Positions 15,634 through 24,912 of a stretch of DNA of 64,000 nucleotides are shown one piece after another. Under the pieces are notes generated by a model that worked only from the letters and a program-made list of their open reading frames with translations, was not told the DNA's origin and searched no databases. The stretch is from Thalassovita sp. (lineage in GTDB: Bacteria; Pseudomonadota; Alphaproteobacteria; Rhodobacterales; Rhodobacteraceae). The translations under genes were made by a program, and so were the position numbers. Within the stretch, counting starts at the first letter, position 1. Each line of letters starts with the position of its first letter. The DNA is taken from contig NZ_OY829290.1 in the NCBI RefSeq assembly GCF_963691685.1, positions 1,612,001 to 1,676,000 on the forward strand, given 5' to 3'.

Positions 15634-16014
15634 CCTTTTCCGCGCCCGTGCCAGGGTGATTGCACATAAAGATGTGAAATCCATATACCTTTGTGGTTAA
15701 AGGGATTTTTCCGATTTTTCTGATCAATTTTGTCGCAGCCTGATGCGGTCGCTGTCAGCGCGATTGTGTTGCAAAGTCAACAAAATCAGGGGCTTCGCTC
15801 CCATGCCGGAATGTCACCAAAATTTGACGTCTGTCAAAGGCACTGCTGGGAGTGGTTTGCGCTCTAAAAGTCCCCTCCGGATGACCGTTTCATTAATGGC
15901 GATCAAGAGTCGTCCTTCCGGTTGGTTCAGCTGCCTGTGACCGGAAACGAACCTGCTGTCGCGGGCAGGAGTGAAGGACCCCTTTCAGCAGCTGAAGCAG
16001 AACGGATTTTTGCG
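15634..16014 (+). other. Non-coding region before the PAS protein
   Basis: About 380 bp without a convincing gene; a TTG at 15922 could extend the PAS frame but has no ribosome site. It contains the palindrome TTTGAC-GTCT-GTCAAA (15823-15838), a possible operator. No sigma-70 promoter match is clean. Confidence 0.4.
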
Positions 16015-17313
16015 ATGAACCGGATTTCGTCAGATCCTTTTTCAGCGGATCACGATGCTGTCCATGCTGCCGCATCAGCACGGACAGTTGCCGAAGTGAA
16101 TGTCGAAGAAACATCTGGAATTGATGAACTTTTCTTCTCGCGCACCGATGGGCGCGGGGTGATTGAAGCCTATAATGAGATCTTCGTGCGCGTCGCGGGG
16201 TTTGCCGGCAGCGAATTGCAGGGCGCGCCGCATAAGATCATTCGTCATAGCGAAATGCCCAAGGCGGTGTTCTGGCTGTTGTGGAACGGTCTGAAACAGG
16301 GATCCCCTGTCGGCGCTTACGTTAAGAACAAGACAAAAGAAGGCAAATATTACTGGGTCTTCGCGATCGCCTCGCCAATTGAGGGCGGCGGCTATTTGTC
16401 TGTGCGCCTGAAACCCTCCAGCCCGCTGCTGGATGGGGTACAGGATCTCTACCGCGAAGCGCTGGACGCGGAAAAAGCCGAAGATCTGTCACCAGAAGAC
16501 AGCGCTCTGCGCCTGATGGAGCGGATCAAAGAACTTGGCTTCCCGACCTATGCGATGTTCCAGGCCCATGCCATCCATCAGGAGTTTGAGGCACGTCGGG
16601 TCGTGATGCACAAACCCCAGTTTGCGGACCTGTCAAACATCAACACCATTTCGGACAATGCAGCCAAGCTGCGCCATGAGCTGAACCTCTTGTCCGAGAA
16701 GTTCCACAATGCGGCGCTGCTGACGGCGAATATGAAGATCTTCGCGGCCAAACTGCCGGTGGGGCGCTCAACCATCAATGAGATCGCCAAAAACTACGAT
16801 CTGATGCTGCGCGATATTCAGAACCACCTAAAGACGCTGCATGTCGTAGAAGAATATGAGGGTCTGTGGGAGGTTTCCCGCGATCAGAACTCCTTCTTCA
16901 TGCTCTGCGCCTCCCACCTGATGGAGGAGCTTTGCGTGAACTTCGAAAAAGAGGGCTGCCTTGGTGGCAAGACTTCAAAGTCCGAAGAAACCCGCACACT
17001 GAACCGGCTGCGCAATGACTACAAGAAACAGTCGCTTGAGGCGGTGTTGCACGGCATCCAGTCCGCATTGACCATCCAGCGCCGCACCGAGTTTCTGCGC
17101 CGGATGATCCTGGGCCTGTCGACCATCCGCATTGCCTGCCGGGTTGAGGCAGGGATGCTGCGGGACAGTGCCAAGGGTTTGGATAACATCGTTGGCCGCC
17201 TTGATGGGTTCCATGATGAGGTTGAGGCACATCTGGCGGTCATCCAGCAGGCCGTTAATGCGATCCTGAAAGGGGTTGACCGTTCAATCACCGGACAGCC
17301 TGAGGCCGCGTGA
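16015..17313 (+). CDS. Aer-type PAS domain protein without output domain
   Basis: A 432-residue cytoplasmic protein. ATG 16015 is the first good methionine; an upstream TTG extension to 15922 cannot be excluded. Residues about 35-135 form a PAS domain of the aerotaxis-receptor kind: an acidic-basic FSRTDGRGVIEAYNEIF entry, GAPHKIIRHSEMPKAVF and the KEGKYYWVFAIASPI strand. The remainder (about 150-430) is helical and rich in Leu, Glu and Arg, with no membrane segment, no methyl-accepting signalling tip, and no kinase or GGDEF motif that I can see. It may relay redox or oxygen signals to chemotaxis proteins through helix packing. This is inference. Confidence 0.65.
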   Translation: MNRISSDPFSADHDAVHAAASARTVAEVNVEETSGIDELFFSRTDGRGVIEAYNEIFVRVAGFAGSELQGAPHKIIRHSEMPKAVFWLLWNGLKQGSPVGAYVKNKTKEGKYYWVFAIASPIEGGGYLSVRLKPSSPLLDGVQDLYREALDAEKAEDLSPEDSALRLMERIKELGFPTYAMFQAHAIHQEFEARRVVMHKPQFADLSNINTISDNAAKLRHELNLLSEKFHNAALLTANMKIFAAKLPVGRSTINEIAKNYDLMLRDIQNHLKTLHVVEEYEGLWEVSRDQNSFFMLCASHLMEELCVNFEKEGCLGGKTSKSEETRTLNRLRNDYKKQSLEAVLHGIQSALTIQRRTEFLRRMILGLSTIRIACRVEAGMLRDSAKGLDNIVGRLDGFHDEVEAHLAVIQQAVNAILKGVDRSITGQPEAA

Positions 17314-17331
17314 TGCAACGGATGGATGGAC

Positions 17332-17360
17332 CTTGTCGCAAAATACCGCGACATCCCTCT
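17332..17360 (+). promoter_or_regulatory. Candidate heat-shock (RpoH) promoter of lon
   Basis: CTTGTC, 17 bp, then CCCTCTAA. This resembles the alphaproteobacterial sigma-32 pattern (CTTG...CYTAT). lon is a classic heat-shock gene, but the -10 match is imperfect. Confidence 0.35.
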
Positions 17361-17577
17361 AACTTGGCCTGAAATTTGCGCCTGTGCTTCCAACAAAAGG
17401 GGGCACAGGCGATTTCGCGCCTTGCTCATCCTTGCCGCCCACGGCAAATTGAATTCGGGAGAAGACCATGCGGTTGAAATCGGAGCGACGCTCCCCAGAT
17501 TAAATCGCAGGAAACGGAGAAGGCCGCGGCTGCCAAATGTGGGGCCAGTGCCTTTTTGCCAAGAACAAGGAAACCCT

Positions 17578-19983
17578 ATGCAAGAGCCACTCAACGCATC
17601 CTATCCAGTTCTGCCGCTGCGCGACATCGTTGTGTTCCCACACATGATCGTGCCGCTTTTCGTCGGACGCGATAAATCGGTCCGCGCGCTGGAAGAGGTG
17701 ATGCAGGACGACAAGCAGATTCTGCTGTCCAGTCAGGTCGACCCGGCCGAAGACGATCCTCAAACCGATGGTATCTACAAAAGCGGCGTGCTGGCCAATG
17801 TGCTGCAGCTGCTGAAACTGCCCGATGGCACCGTGAAGGTGCTGGTCGAAGGTCAGGCCCGTGTGAAAATCACGGAATACATTGAAAATGATGACTTCTT
17901 TGAAGCGCGCGCCGAGTATCTGAACGAGATCCCGGGCGACGTTGCGACCATCGAGGCGCTGCTGCGCACCGTCGGTGCGGAGTTTGAACGCTACGCCAAG
18001 GTCAAGAAAAACATCCCCGAAGAAGCGCTTGTCACAGTTTCGGAAACCTCCGATCCGGCCAAGCTGGCTGATCTGGTTGCCGGCCACCTTGGCATCGAAG
18101 TGGCCCAGAAGCAGGAGCTTCTGGAAACCCTCAGCGTCAGCGAACGGCTGGAGAAGGTCTATGGCCTGATGCAGGGCGAAATGTCCGTGCTGCAGGTTGA
18201 GAAAAAGATCAAAACCCGCGTCAAATCCCAGATGGAGCGCACGCAGCGCGAATACTATCTGAATGAGCAGATGAAGGCCATTCAGAAGGAACTGGGCGAC
18301 GGTGAGGATGGCTCGAATGAGATCACCGAGCTGGAAGAGAAAATCGCCGGCACCAAGCTGTCGAAAGAAGCCAAGGAGAAGGTCGATGCCGAGCTGAAAA
18401 AGCTCAAGTCGATGTCCCCGATGAGCGCCGAAGCGACCGTTGTGCGCAACTACCTCGACTGGATCCTGTCGATCCCGTGGGGTGTGAAGTCACGGGTCAA
18501 GAAAGACCTGGGCCGCGCGCAGGACATTCTGGACAAAGATCATTACGGTCTTGAGAAGGTCAAAGAGCGGATTGTTGAATATCTTGCCGTGCAGCAGCGC
18601 AGCCAGAAACTCAAAGGCCCGATCCTGTGCCTTGTTGGTCCTCCGGGTGTTGGTAAAACCTCGCTGGGTAAATCTGTTGCCAAGGCAACGGGGCGCGAGT
18701 TTATCCGCATCAGCCTTGGCGGCGTGCGCGATGAATCCGAAATCCGCGGTCACCGCCGGACCTATATCGGCTCCATGCCCGGTAAGATCATTCAGGCGCT
18801 GAAAAAGGCGAAAACCACGAACCCGCTGATCCTCTTGGATGAGATTGATAAGATGGGCCAGGACTTCCGTGGCGATCCCGCATCGGCCATGCTGGAAGTG
18901 TTGGATCCGGAACAGAACGGCACCTTTGTCGATCACTATCTTGAGGTCGAATATGACCTGTCGAACGTGATGTTCCTGACCACCTCGAACAGCTACAACA
19001 TGCCGGGTCCGCTGCTGGACCGGATGGAGATCATCCCGCTGGCTGGCTACACCGAAGACGAAAAGATCGAAATTGCCAAACAGCACCTCGTGCCCAAGCA
19101 GGTTAAAAACCACGGCCTCAAGAAAGATGAGTTCGAGGTGGATGACAGCGCCCTGACCGAAGTGGTCCGCCACTACACCCGCGAAGCGGGCGTGCGGAAC
19201 ATGGAACGTGAGGTCGGCAAAATGGCGCGGAAGGCGATCACCAAGATCGTCAAAGGCGAAGCGCAGTCGATCAAGGTGGATGCCGAAAATATCGATGACT
19301 TCCTGGGCGTGAAGAAGTTCCGCTACGGTTTGGCCGAGAAGGAGGATCAAGTTGGTGTTGTCACCGGTCTGGCCTATACCTCGGTCGGTGGTGATCTGCT
19401 GCACATCGAGGCGCTGAAACTGCCGGGCAAAGGTCGGATGAAGACCACCGGTAAGCTGGGCGACGTGATGAAGGAGTCGATTGATGCGGCTTCGTCTTAC
19501 GTGCGTTCGGTGGCGCCGCAGATCGGTGTGAAACCGCCGCAGTTCGAAAAGTGGGACATCCACGTGCACGTGCCCGATGGCGCAACACCCAAAGACGGCC
19601 CCTCGGCCGGTCTGGCCATGGTGACTTCGATCGTTTCGGTGCTGACCGGCATTCCGGTGCGCAAAGACATTGCCATGACAGGTGAGGTCAGCCTGCGCGG
19701 CAACGCCATGCCCATCGGTGGTCTGAAGGAAAAACTGCTGGCCGCCCTGCGCGGCGGGATCAAAACCGTTCTCATCCCTGAAGAGAACGAAAAAGATCTG
19801 GCAGATATTCCCGACAACGTGAAAGACGGGCTGAAGATCATCCCGGTGACCCATGTGACCGAAGTGCTGAAGCTGGCGCTGACCGACACGCCCGAAGCGA
19901 TTGAATGGGACGAGGCCGCTGAAGAAGCCGCCGCAGCCGCTGCGCTGAAGGATAAATCAGGACCCGGCGCCACCGCGCACTGA
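17578..19983 (+). CDS. lon: ATP-dependent protease La
   Basis: Cytosolic AAA+ serine protease that degrades misfolded and regulatory proteins. 801 residues from ATG 17578, where Lon similarity begins (PVLPLRDIVVFPHMIVPLF) after AAGGAAA; upstream codons to 17326 are non-coding leader. Layout: N-terminal substrate domain (about 10-300), AAA+ module with Walker A GPPGVGKTSL near 355 and Walker B LLDEIDK, then the C-terminal Lon proteolytic domain with catalytic Ser in KDGPSAG (about 675) and catalytic Lys in GGLKEKL (about 718). It ends in an Ala-rich tail. Monocistronic with a strong terminator. Confidence 0.97.
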   Translation: MQEPLNASYPVLPLRDIVVFPHMIVPLFVGRDKSVRALEEVMQDDKQILLSSQVDPAEDDPQTDGIYKSGVLANVLQLLKLPDGTVKVLVEGQARVKITEYIENDDFFEARAEYLNEIPGDVATIEALLRTVGAEFERYAKVKKNIPEEALVTVSETSDPAKLADLVAGHLGIEVAQKQELLETLSVSERLEKVYGLMQGEMSVLQVEKKIKTRVKSQMERTQREYYLNEQMKAIQKELGDGEDGSNEITELEEKIAGTKLSKEAKEKVDAELKKLKSMSPMSAEATVVRNYLDWILSIPWGVKSRVKKDLGRAQDILDKDHYGLEKVKERIVEYLAVQQRSQKLKGPILCLVGPPGVGKTSLGKSVAKATGREFIRISLGGVRDESEIRGHRRTYIGSMPGKIIQALKKAKTTNPLILLDEIDKMGQDFRGDPASAMLEVLDPEQNGTFVDHYLEVEYDLSNVMFLTTSNSYNMPGPLLDRMEIIPLAGYTEDEKIEIAKQHLVPKQVKNHGLKKDEFEVDDSALTEVVRHYTREAGVRNMEREVGKMARKAITKIVKGEAQSIKVDAENIDDFLGVKKFRYGLAEKEDQVGVVTGLAYTSVGGDLLHIEALKLPGKGRMKTTGKLGDVMKESIDAASSYVRSVAPQIGVKPPQFEKWDIHVHVPDGATPKDGPSAGLAMVTSIVSVLTGIPVRKDIAMTGEVSLRGNAMPIGGLKEKLLAALRGGIKTVLIPEENEKDLADIPDNVKDGLKIIPVTHVTEVLKLALTDTPEAIEWDEAAEEAAAAAALKDKSGPGATAH

Positions 19984-20004
19984 TCCTGATCGGTTGATTG
20001 AGAC

Positions 20005-20039
20005 AAAAACGCCCCCGGTCGACAGCCGGGGCGTTTTCA
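20005..20039 (+). terminator. Intrinsic terminator of lon
   Basis: Stem AACGCCCCCGG / CCGGGGCGTT with a short loop around TCGACAG, followed by TTTTCATTT. Confidence 0.85.
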
Positions 20040-20223
20040 TTTGTGGCGCCAGTAACGGACGATAGTCGGCAACAGCGCGGATGCTATGGCCGCGTCTTTG
20101 TGTCGGATTTGGCAACAATTTCATTAATTTCCGGGCAAATCAGGTGGCTTCTCTGGCTTTTTCCGGTGATTTGTGAATAGATGGGCAACAATAAAACGAT
20201 AAAAATCGGCGCAGAGGCATCTC

Positions 20224-20688
20224 ATGACACGCACGAGCACAAAGACGAGCAAGACCACACGCAGTACCGCCACACGCAGCACCGCGGCCAAGACAACCCG
20301 CAAATCTGCGGCCAAATCGACCCTTCCGAAAACCCGCAAGTCCAGCTCCGCAGCAACCCCAGCCGCAGACGCGCCAGAGGCCGTGGTGGTACAGGAATCG
20401 GTTCCTGTGTCGGATCTGGGTGAGCTGAAGAAAGTTGAACTGATCGAAATGATCGTGGAGCGCACCGGCGTTAAGAAACGCGATGCGAAACCAACCATCG
20501 AAGCCGCATTGCAGATCCTTGGTGAGGCGCTGGCCGAAGGGCGTGAGCTGAACCTACAGCCACTGGGTAAGATCCGCGTCAACCGGATGAAAAAACTGTC
20601 CAGCGCCCGGGTGATGACCTGTAAAGTGCGGCAGACCATCAAGGAAGAAACCACCGATCCGGAACCGCTTGCCGAAGCCGCGGAGTGA
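20224..20688 (+). CDS. HU family DNA-binding protein with histone-like basic tail
   Basis: Nucleoid-associated protein of 154 residues. ATG 20224 follows AGAGG. The first 45 residues are almost only Thr, Ser, Ala, Lys and Arg (repeats such as TRSTATRSTAAK), a tail reminiscent of histone H1. After an acidic linker, residues about 65-145 form an HU fold (KKVELIEMIVERTG, EALAEGRELNLQPLGKIRV). The usual HU arm tip sequence is altered (NRMKKLSSARVMTCK). Predicted to bind and compact DNA. It lies next to a tRNA cluster and a lon gene. Confidence 0.8.
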   Translation: MTRTSTKTSKTTRSTATRSTAAKTTRKSAAKSTLPKTRKSSSAATPAADAPEAVVVQESVPVSDLGELKKVELIEMIVERTGVKKRDAKPTIEAALQILGEALAEGRELNLQPLGKIRVNRMKKLSSARVMTCKVRQTIKEETTDPEPLAEAAE

Positions 20689-20707
20689 CGCTAGAAGACG
20701 CGCCTTC

Positions 20708-20782
20708 GGGGGATTAGCTCAGTGGTAGAGCGCTTCGTTCACATCGAAGATGTCAGGAGTTCAAATCTCTTATCACCCACCA
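20708..20782 (+). tRNA. tRNA-Val (anticodon CAC)
   Basis: 75-nt cloverleaf with encoded CCA. Anticodon stem CTTCG / CGAAG around loop TTCACAT gives anticodon CAC, reading GUG. T-arm GGAG-TTCAAAT-CTCT. The acceptor stem GGGGGAT / ATCACCC contains one G-A mismatch at the fourth pair, unlike the two Val-TAC genes nearby. Confidence 0.93.
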
Positions 20783-20806
20783 TCTTTTCCGTGATCTCAT
20801 GATCTC

Positions 20807-20844
20807 AAAAGGCGCTCCCCAACCCGGGTTGAGCGCCTTTTTCT
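20807..20844 (+). terminator. Terminator after tRNA-Val(CAC)
   Basis: Stem AAAAGGCGCTC / GAGCGCCTTTTT around a loop containing AACCCGGGTT, ending in T5. Confidence 0.8.
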
Positions 20845-20950
20845 TGCATCCACCAGCCCGACATCATCTTGCCCGATGGGCAATATACATTTCTTTCCTC
20901 ACTCCCTTGGCTTGCGTAAAATAATGCATGCATTGCAATGACTTGAAATG

Positions 20951-20967
20951 ACTCGCCTTAGGCGAGT
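20951..20967. promoter_or_regulatory. Palindrome upstream of the tctC-like gene
   Basis: ACTCGCC-TTA-GGCGAGT, perfect 7-bp arms, 113 bp before the start at 21080; ATGCATGCAT at 20924 is a second palindrome in the same region. Possible operator. Confidence 0.4.
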
Positions 20968-21079
20968 ATAAATGTGAGAAGTGAAAAAATGCTGGTTTGC
21001 CAATCCTCCAAGGCTAGGTCCCAAGGAACGGGTGGCGGCATTGGCTGTCGTGGGATGAGACTTCAGAGGGATAGACGCA

Positions 21080-22048
21080 ATGAAAGTGTTCACGAAGATC
21101 TGCATCGGCGCTTCGGTGGTGCTGGGTGGATTTGCCGGCAACCTCCTGTCTCATCCGCAAGAAGCCTGGGCGCAGCATTATCCTGAACGCACGATTGAGG
21201 TTGTCACCCATTCCGGCGCCGGGGGCGGCACCGATGTGACCACACGGATGATGATGCTGCGGGGACGGCGGGAGCTGCACACCGATATGGTGGTGGTGAA
21301 CCGGCCCGGCAAAGGTGGCGCTGCGGCGCTGGCCTATATGATGTCTCAGGCCGCTGATGGCCATACGCTGCTGACCTTCACCAGCGGTCATGCCACCGCA
21401 ATTGCTCTGGGCCTCAGCGATGTCGGGGTTGGCGATCTGCGAGCCATTGCCCGGGGAACCGACGATCCGCAGATCCTGATGGCGCGTTGCGGCGCCTTTG
21501 ACGATGGCGCCGCGCTGATCGCGGCACAGCAGACGGACAGCCTGACCTATGGCGTCACGCAACTGCGCGGCGTTGATGAGGTTACGGCCAAGTTGTTCGC
21601 CCAACGCAGCAACAGCACCATGCCTCAGCTGTTGGTCTACTCAGGCGGCGCCACCCTGGCGCAGGCCGTGGTGGACGGCGCGGTACAGGTTGCGGTGCTT
21701 AACTACGGTGAGGCCGGCGCCCAGCTGGAAGGCGGTAGCCTTTGCCCGCTGATCGTTCTGGCTGAGGATCGCATGTCCCAGCTGCCCAACATCCCAACCG
21801 GGCAGGAGCTGGGGGTCGATCTGGCGCTATCGACCGTGCGGGGCTTTGCCGTGCATCGTGATACGCCTGATGATGTGGTCGCCCAGTTGGAAGAGGCGTT
21901 GTTAACAGCGATGCGCCATCCGCTTTATCAGGGCTATCTGACCTCAGTCGGGCTGGACGAAACATCGGTTGCGGGGGCCGATATTTGGGGTGAGCAGATC
22001 ACCGCGATGGTGGCAGAGATGCAGCAGAGTTTTGAGGAGTTGAAGTAG
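21080..22048 (+). CDS. TctC/Bug-type tripartite tricarboxylate transporter binding protein (orphan)
   Basis: Periplasmic solute-binding protein, 322 residues; ATG 21080 after AGAGGG. A Sec signal peptide ends near AWAQ (about 32). The mature opening YPERTIEVVTHSGAGGGTDVTTR is the Bug family lead-in, followed by VVNRPGKGGAAALAYM and the typical C-terminal helices. The usual partner permeases TctA and TctB are not adjacent, and the gene sits alone between tRNA genes, so it may serve a distant transporter or act as a sensor. Ligand probably a carboxylate; not predictable. Confidence 0.82.
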   Translation: MKVFTKICIGASVVLGGFAGNLLSHPQEAWAQHYPERTIEVVTHSGAGGGTDVTTRMMMLRGRRELHTDMVVVNRPGKGGAAALAYMMSQAADGHTLLTFTSGHATAIALGLSDVGVGDLRAIARGTDDPQILMARCGAFDDGAALIAAQQTDSLTYGVTQLRGVDEVTAKLFAQRSNSTMPQLLVYSGGATLAQAVVDGAVQVAVLNYGEAGAQLEGGSLCPLIVLAEDRMSQLPNIPTGQELGVDLALSTVRGFAVHRDTPDDVVAQLEEALLTAMRHPLYQGYLTSVGLDETSVAGADIWGEQITAMVAEMQQSFEELK

Positions 22049-22147
22049 CGCCAACTCTGGCGCTGGCTTGGGCGGCGAAACTTTTTGTCACCGAAATGCA
22101 AAACGCCCCTTGCAGCGCCCCAAAGGTTTGGATAAACCGCGCCTCAC

Positions 22148-22223
<76 letters not shown>

Positions 22224-22383
22224 TTCCCCCTTCGATGAATGCTCTACCTCAGTCTATCTGATCGATCTGTGCATTGCTGTTTAACCCTGCGAACGGACCA
22301 AAACCAGCGCCAGACAGAATTCGGAAAAAAGTGTGACAGCCCCCCTTGCACCTGCCTGAGGCTTTGGATAGACAACGCCTCAC

Positions 22384-22459
<76 letters not shown>

Positions 22460-22613
22460 TTCCACCTTTAAATCAGCCGCTTAGATCGCTTGTTCCGCGT
22501 TTCAGTTGCTCTGTTGTCATCGGATCTCTGCATTTGTGCACAGATCCTGTCGGGCGATGGGGATTTTGCGGTTCTTCTAACGCTCTATGTTGGGTCTCAA
22601 AGGAGGCACCGAT

Positions 22614-23549
22614 ATGAGTTGGAACCCACTGCTAGATATTCACACGCCAATTGGCGATCAGGTGGATCAGATTGAAACCGTCATTGTGCCGCGCGCCCGT
22701 GATCTGGGCGGCTTTGAGGTGCGCCGCGCCCTGCCGCATGGGCGCCGCCAGATGGTTGGGCCGTTTATATTTTTTGATCAGATGGGGCCGGCCGAGTTTC
22801 TGACCGGGCAGGGCATCGATGTGCGCCCACATCCCCATATTGGGCTGGGCACGGTGACCTACCTCTACAAAGGGCGGCTGCACCATCGCGATTCCCTTGG
22901 CACCGATCAGTGGATTGAACCCGGCGCCGTGAACTGGATGAAAGCAGGCTACGGTATCACCCATTCTGAACGCACAGATGAAGAGATGCGCGAAAAGCCG
23001 TTCAACATGTTTGGCATTCAGACATGGCTGGCGCTGCCGGAAGGTCATGAAGATGACGCGCCACTGTTTCATCACACCCCCAAGGCGGACCTGCCGATCC
23101 TGGAAGGTGAGGGCAAGGAAATGCGCCTGATTCTGGGGCACGCCTACGGTGTTGAGGCCCCGGTGCCGATGCCCTTTGATGTGTTCTACGGCGACGTGAA
23201 GATGCAGGCCGGGGCGCAGCTGCCTTTGCCAGACGATCATGAGGACCGCGCGGTCTATGTGATTGAGGGGGAGGTCAGCCAAGCCGGTCAGACCTATGAA
23301 CCGGGCCGCATGCTGGTGTTCCGCCCGGGCGATTCCATTTCCGTCACCGCAGGCGGGCAGGGCGCGCGGGTGCTGATTCTGGGCGGCGAAACCCTGAACG
23401 GCCCCCGTCATATCTGGTGGAACTTCGTCGCCTCCAGCAAAGAAAGGATTGAGGCCGCAAAAGAAGCCTGGCGTGCAGGGGATTGGGCCCATGGTCGATT
23501 CCAGCTGCCCCCCGGCGATGACGGCGAATTCATCCCTCTGCCTGATTGA
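22614..23549 (+). CDS. Pirin family protein
   Basis: Bicupin of the pirin family, 311 residues from ATG 22614 after AAAGGAGG. The first cupin carries the metal-binding set HPHIGLGTVTYLYKG with LHHRDSLG and MKAGYGITHSER; the second cupin (about 205-275) lacks these His residues, as usual. Some pirins have quercetin dioxygenase activity or bind partner enzymes; role in this organism unknown. Length is slightly longer than the common 230-290 residues. Single gene between the Val and Asp tRNAs. Confidence 0.88.
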   Translation: MSWNPLLDIHTPIGDQVDQIETVIVPRARDLGGFEVRRALPHGRRQMVGPFIFFDQMGPAEFLTGQGIDVRPHPHIGLGTVTYLYKGRLHHRDSLGTDQWIEPGAVNWMKAGYGITHSERTDEEMREKPFNMFGIQTWLALPEGHEDDAPLFHHTPKADLPILEGEGKEMRLILGHAYGVEAPVPMPFDVFYGDVKMQAGAQLPLPDDHEDRAVYVIEGEVSQAGQTYEPGRMLVFRPGDSISVTAGGQGARVLILGGETLNGPRHIWWNFVASSKERIEAAKEAWRAGDWAHGRFQLPPGDDGEFIPLPD

Positions 23550-23710
23550 TTTGGTGGCGGTGAAAAGAAAATTTCGCCGCCATCCTCAATGAAAAAAGGG
23601 GGCTCACGACGGGTGGGAAACTTTTGTGATTTTTGTGACATGATCCGCTTGACGCCACCGGAAGCTCAGCATAAACACCCCTCACGCTCAAGACGATGAG
23701 CGAACAGTGA

Positions 23711-23787
23711 GCGGTTGTAGCTCAGTTGGTTAGAGTACCGGCCTGTCACGCCGGGGGTCGCGGGTTCGAGCCCCGTCAACCGCGCCA
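23711..23787 (+). tRNA. tRNA-Asp (anticodon GTC), copy 1
   Basis: 77-nt cloverleaf with CCA. Acceptor GCGGTTG / CAACCGC, anticodon loop in CCGGC-CTGTCAC-GCCGG, T-arm CGGG-TTCGAGC-CCCG. Confidence 0.96.
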
Positions 23788-23820
23788 CCACTGTTCAAAC
23801 GTCGTCAGAGTGCCAGATGC

Positions 23821-23897
23821 GCGGTTGTAGCTCAGTTGGTTAGAGTACCGGCCTGTCACGCCGGGGGTCGCGGGTTCGAGCCCCGTCAACCGCGCCA
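23821..23897 (+). tRNA. tRNA-Asp (anticodon GTC), copy 2
   Basis: Identical to copy 1, 110 bp downstream. Followed by a terminator; the two are probably one transcript. GTC-anticodon tRNA-Asp is a substrate of the Tgt encoded at 14026. Confidence 0.96.
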
Positions 23898-23918
23898 CTT
23901 CTTCCTTCGGGAAGAAAC

Positions 23919-23943
23919 AAAGCACCCTCTGGGGTGCTTTTGT
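23919..23943. terminator. Terminator after tRNA-Asp pair
   Basis: Stem AAAGCACC / GGTGCTTT around CTCTGG, with T-runs on both strands, so it can serve the tRNA transcript and the convergent gene at 23992. Confidence 0.8.
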
Positions 23944-23991
23944 GGTATTGGGGCCTGTGGTTTTTGGCGCCGCCCCGGTCAGTCCCTTTGG

Positions 23992-24762
23992 TCAGGTCGG
24001 GTAGTGATACCCAAGGTGGGTTTCCAGCTTCATATCCAATGCACCGCGCATGAAGGCGCGGTCCTCTTCTGACATCTCACCCGGGGTCTCACCGCGTTGT
24101 TCGCGTGGAACCGACAGGTTGAAACGATTGCCCAAGCGGCGGTTCACCGTTTTGATGAAATCGCGCTGCATCGACAGCTCCGCAGCCTCTGCCAGCCAGC
24201 GCACGAACCCTTCGGGATCGGCCTGCACCGATTCCGCCCGCACCAGCGCCATGTTGCAGGACCGGTTCAACATACCCAGCAGGCAGGCCATCTTGACCGA
24301 GCGCATTTGGAACAGGTTTTCAAACGGCCGGCCGGTGATCGGATGGCGGTCAAATTGCAGCTCCAGCCCTTCGGTCTGGCCGGTCATTTCGCCCACCACC
24401 TCTTCGAAATCCGCTTCCCGGTCGACGATGCCGCGCCAGGGCGTGCGGATGAAGGTTGAGAAATCATTGGCCTGCAAGGCCGGGTCCAGATGCCAGGGAC
24501 GTTTGTGCATCGACAGCGCCCAGGCCTCAGCGTTGCGCACCACGCCGATCATCAGGAAATCACGGGGGATCGCCACCATATGCGGCACCGCATGTTTCCA
24601 GCCCAGCGATTCCGTGCGCACGATATGCAGGTTCTTCTCGATCATTTTGCGCACCAGATTGGTGGCAGATCCGCGTTCTCCGAACACTTGGAAATGGGTC
24701 AACGGCACTGAATGAGGGCGATTGAGGTGATAGCCCGTTTCCTGAAATTCCTTGGAGACCAT
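23992..24762 (-). CDS. Putative sulfotransferase-like protein
   Basis: A 256-residue protein; ATG 24762 follows AAGGAAAG. Near the N-terminus FQVFGERGSATNLVRKMI resembles the 5'-phosphosulfate-binding loop of sulfotransferase-like P-loop proteins found in roseobacters (commonly GERxSGTN). MIGVVRNAEAWALSMHKRPWH recalls the 3'-phosphate-binding strand and helix (VRNP-type). The assignment to this fold is reasonable, the substrate unknown. It is divergent from the glycosyltransferase at 24913, so the two may modify the same surface polymer. Confidence 0.6.
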   Translation of the reverse strand: MVSKEFQETGYHLNRPHSVPLTHFQVFGERGSATNLVRKMIEKNLHIVRTESLGWKHAVPHMVAIPRDFLMIGVVRNAEAWALSMHKRPWHLDPALQANDFSTFIRTPWRGIVDREADFEEVVGEMTGQTEGLELQFDRHPITGRPFENLFQMRSVKMACLLGMLNRSCNMALVRAESVQADPEGFVRWLAEAAELSMQRDFIKTVNRRLGNRFNLSVPREQRGETPGEMSEEDRAFMRGALDMKLETHLGYHYPT

Positions 24763-24912
24763 AAATCGCTTTCCTTGCAGTTTCGGGTCAAATGCCCCGG
24801 CATCCTGGCGACCATATTTTAATTCTCAAATTGCTTCAAACGGGTTAGACCAAAGGGGACTAACGCCGTGTGAAACAACGGTGAAATCAAAAACACGAAG
24901 CGGGTAGGGCCT

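Noticed and set aside
18490..19854. Long open frame on the minus strand opposite lon (454 codons)
   Set aside because: It is a codon-bias shadow of lon in high-GC DNA: His/Gln-rich, no ribosome site, no recognisable domain.
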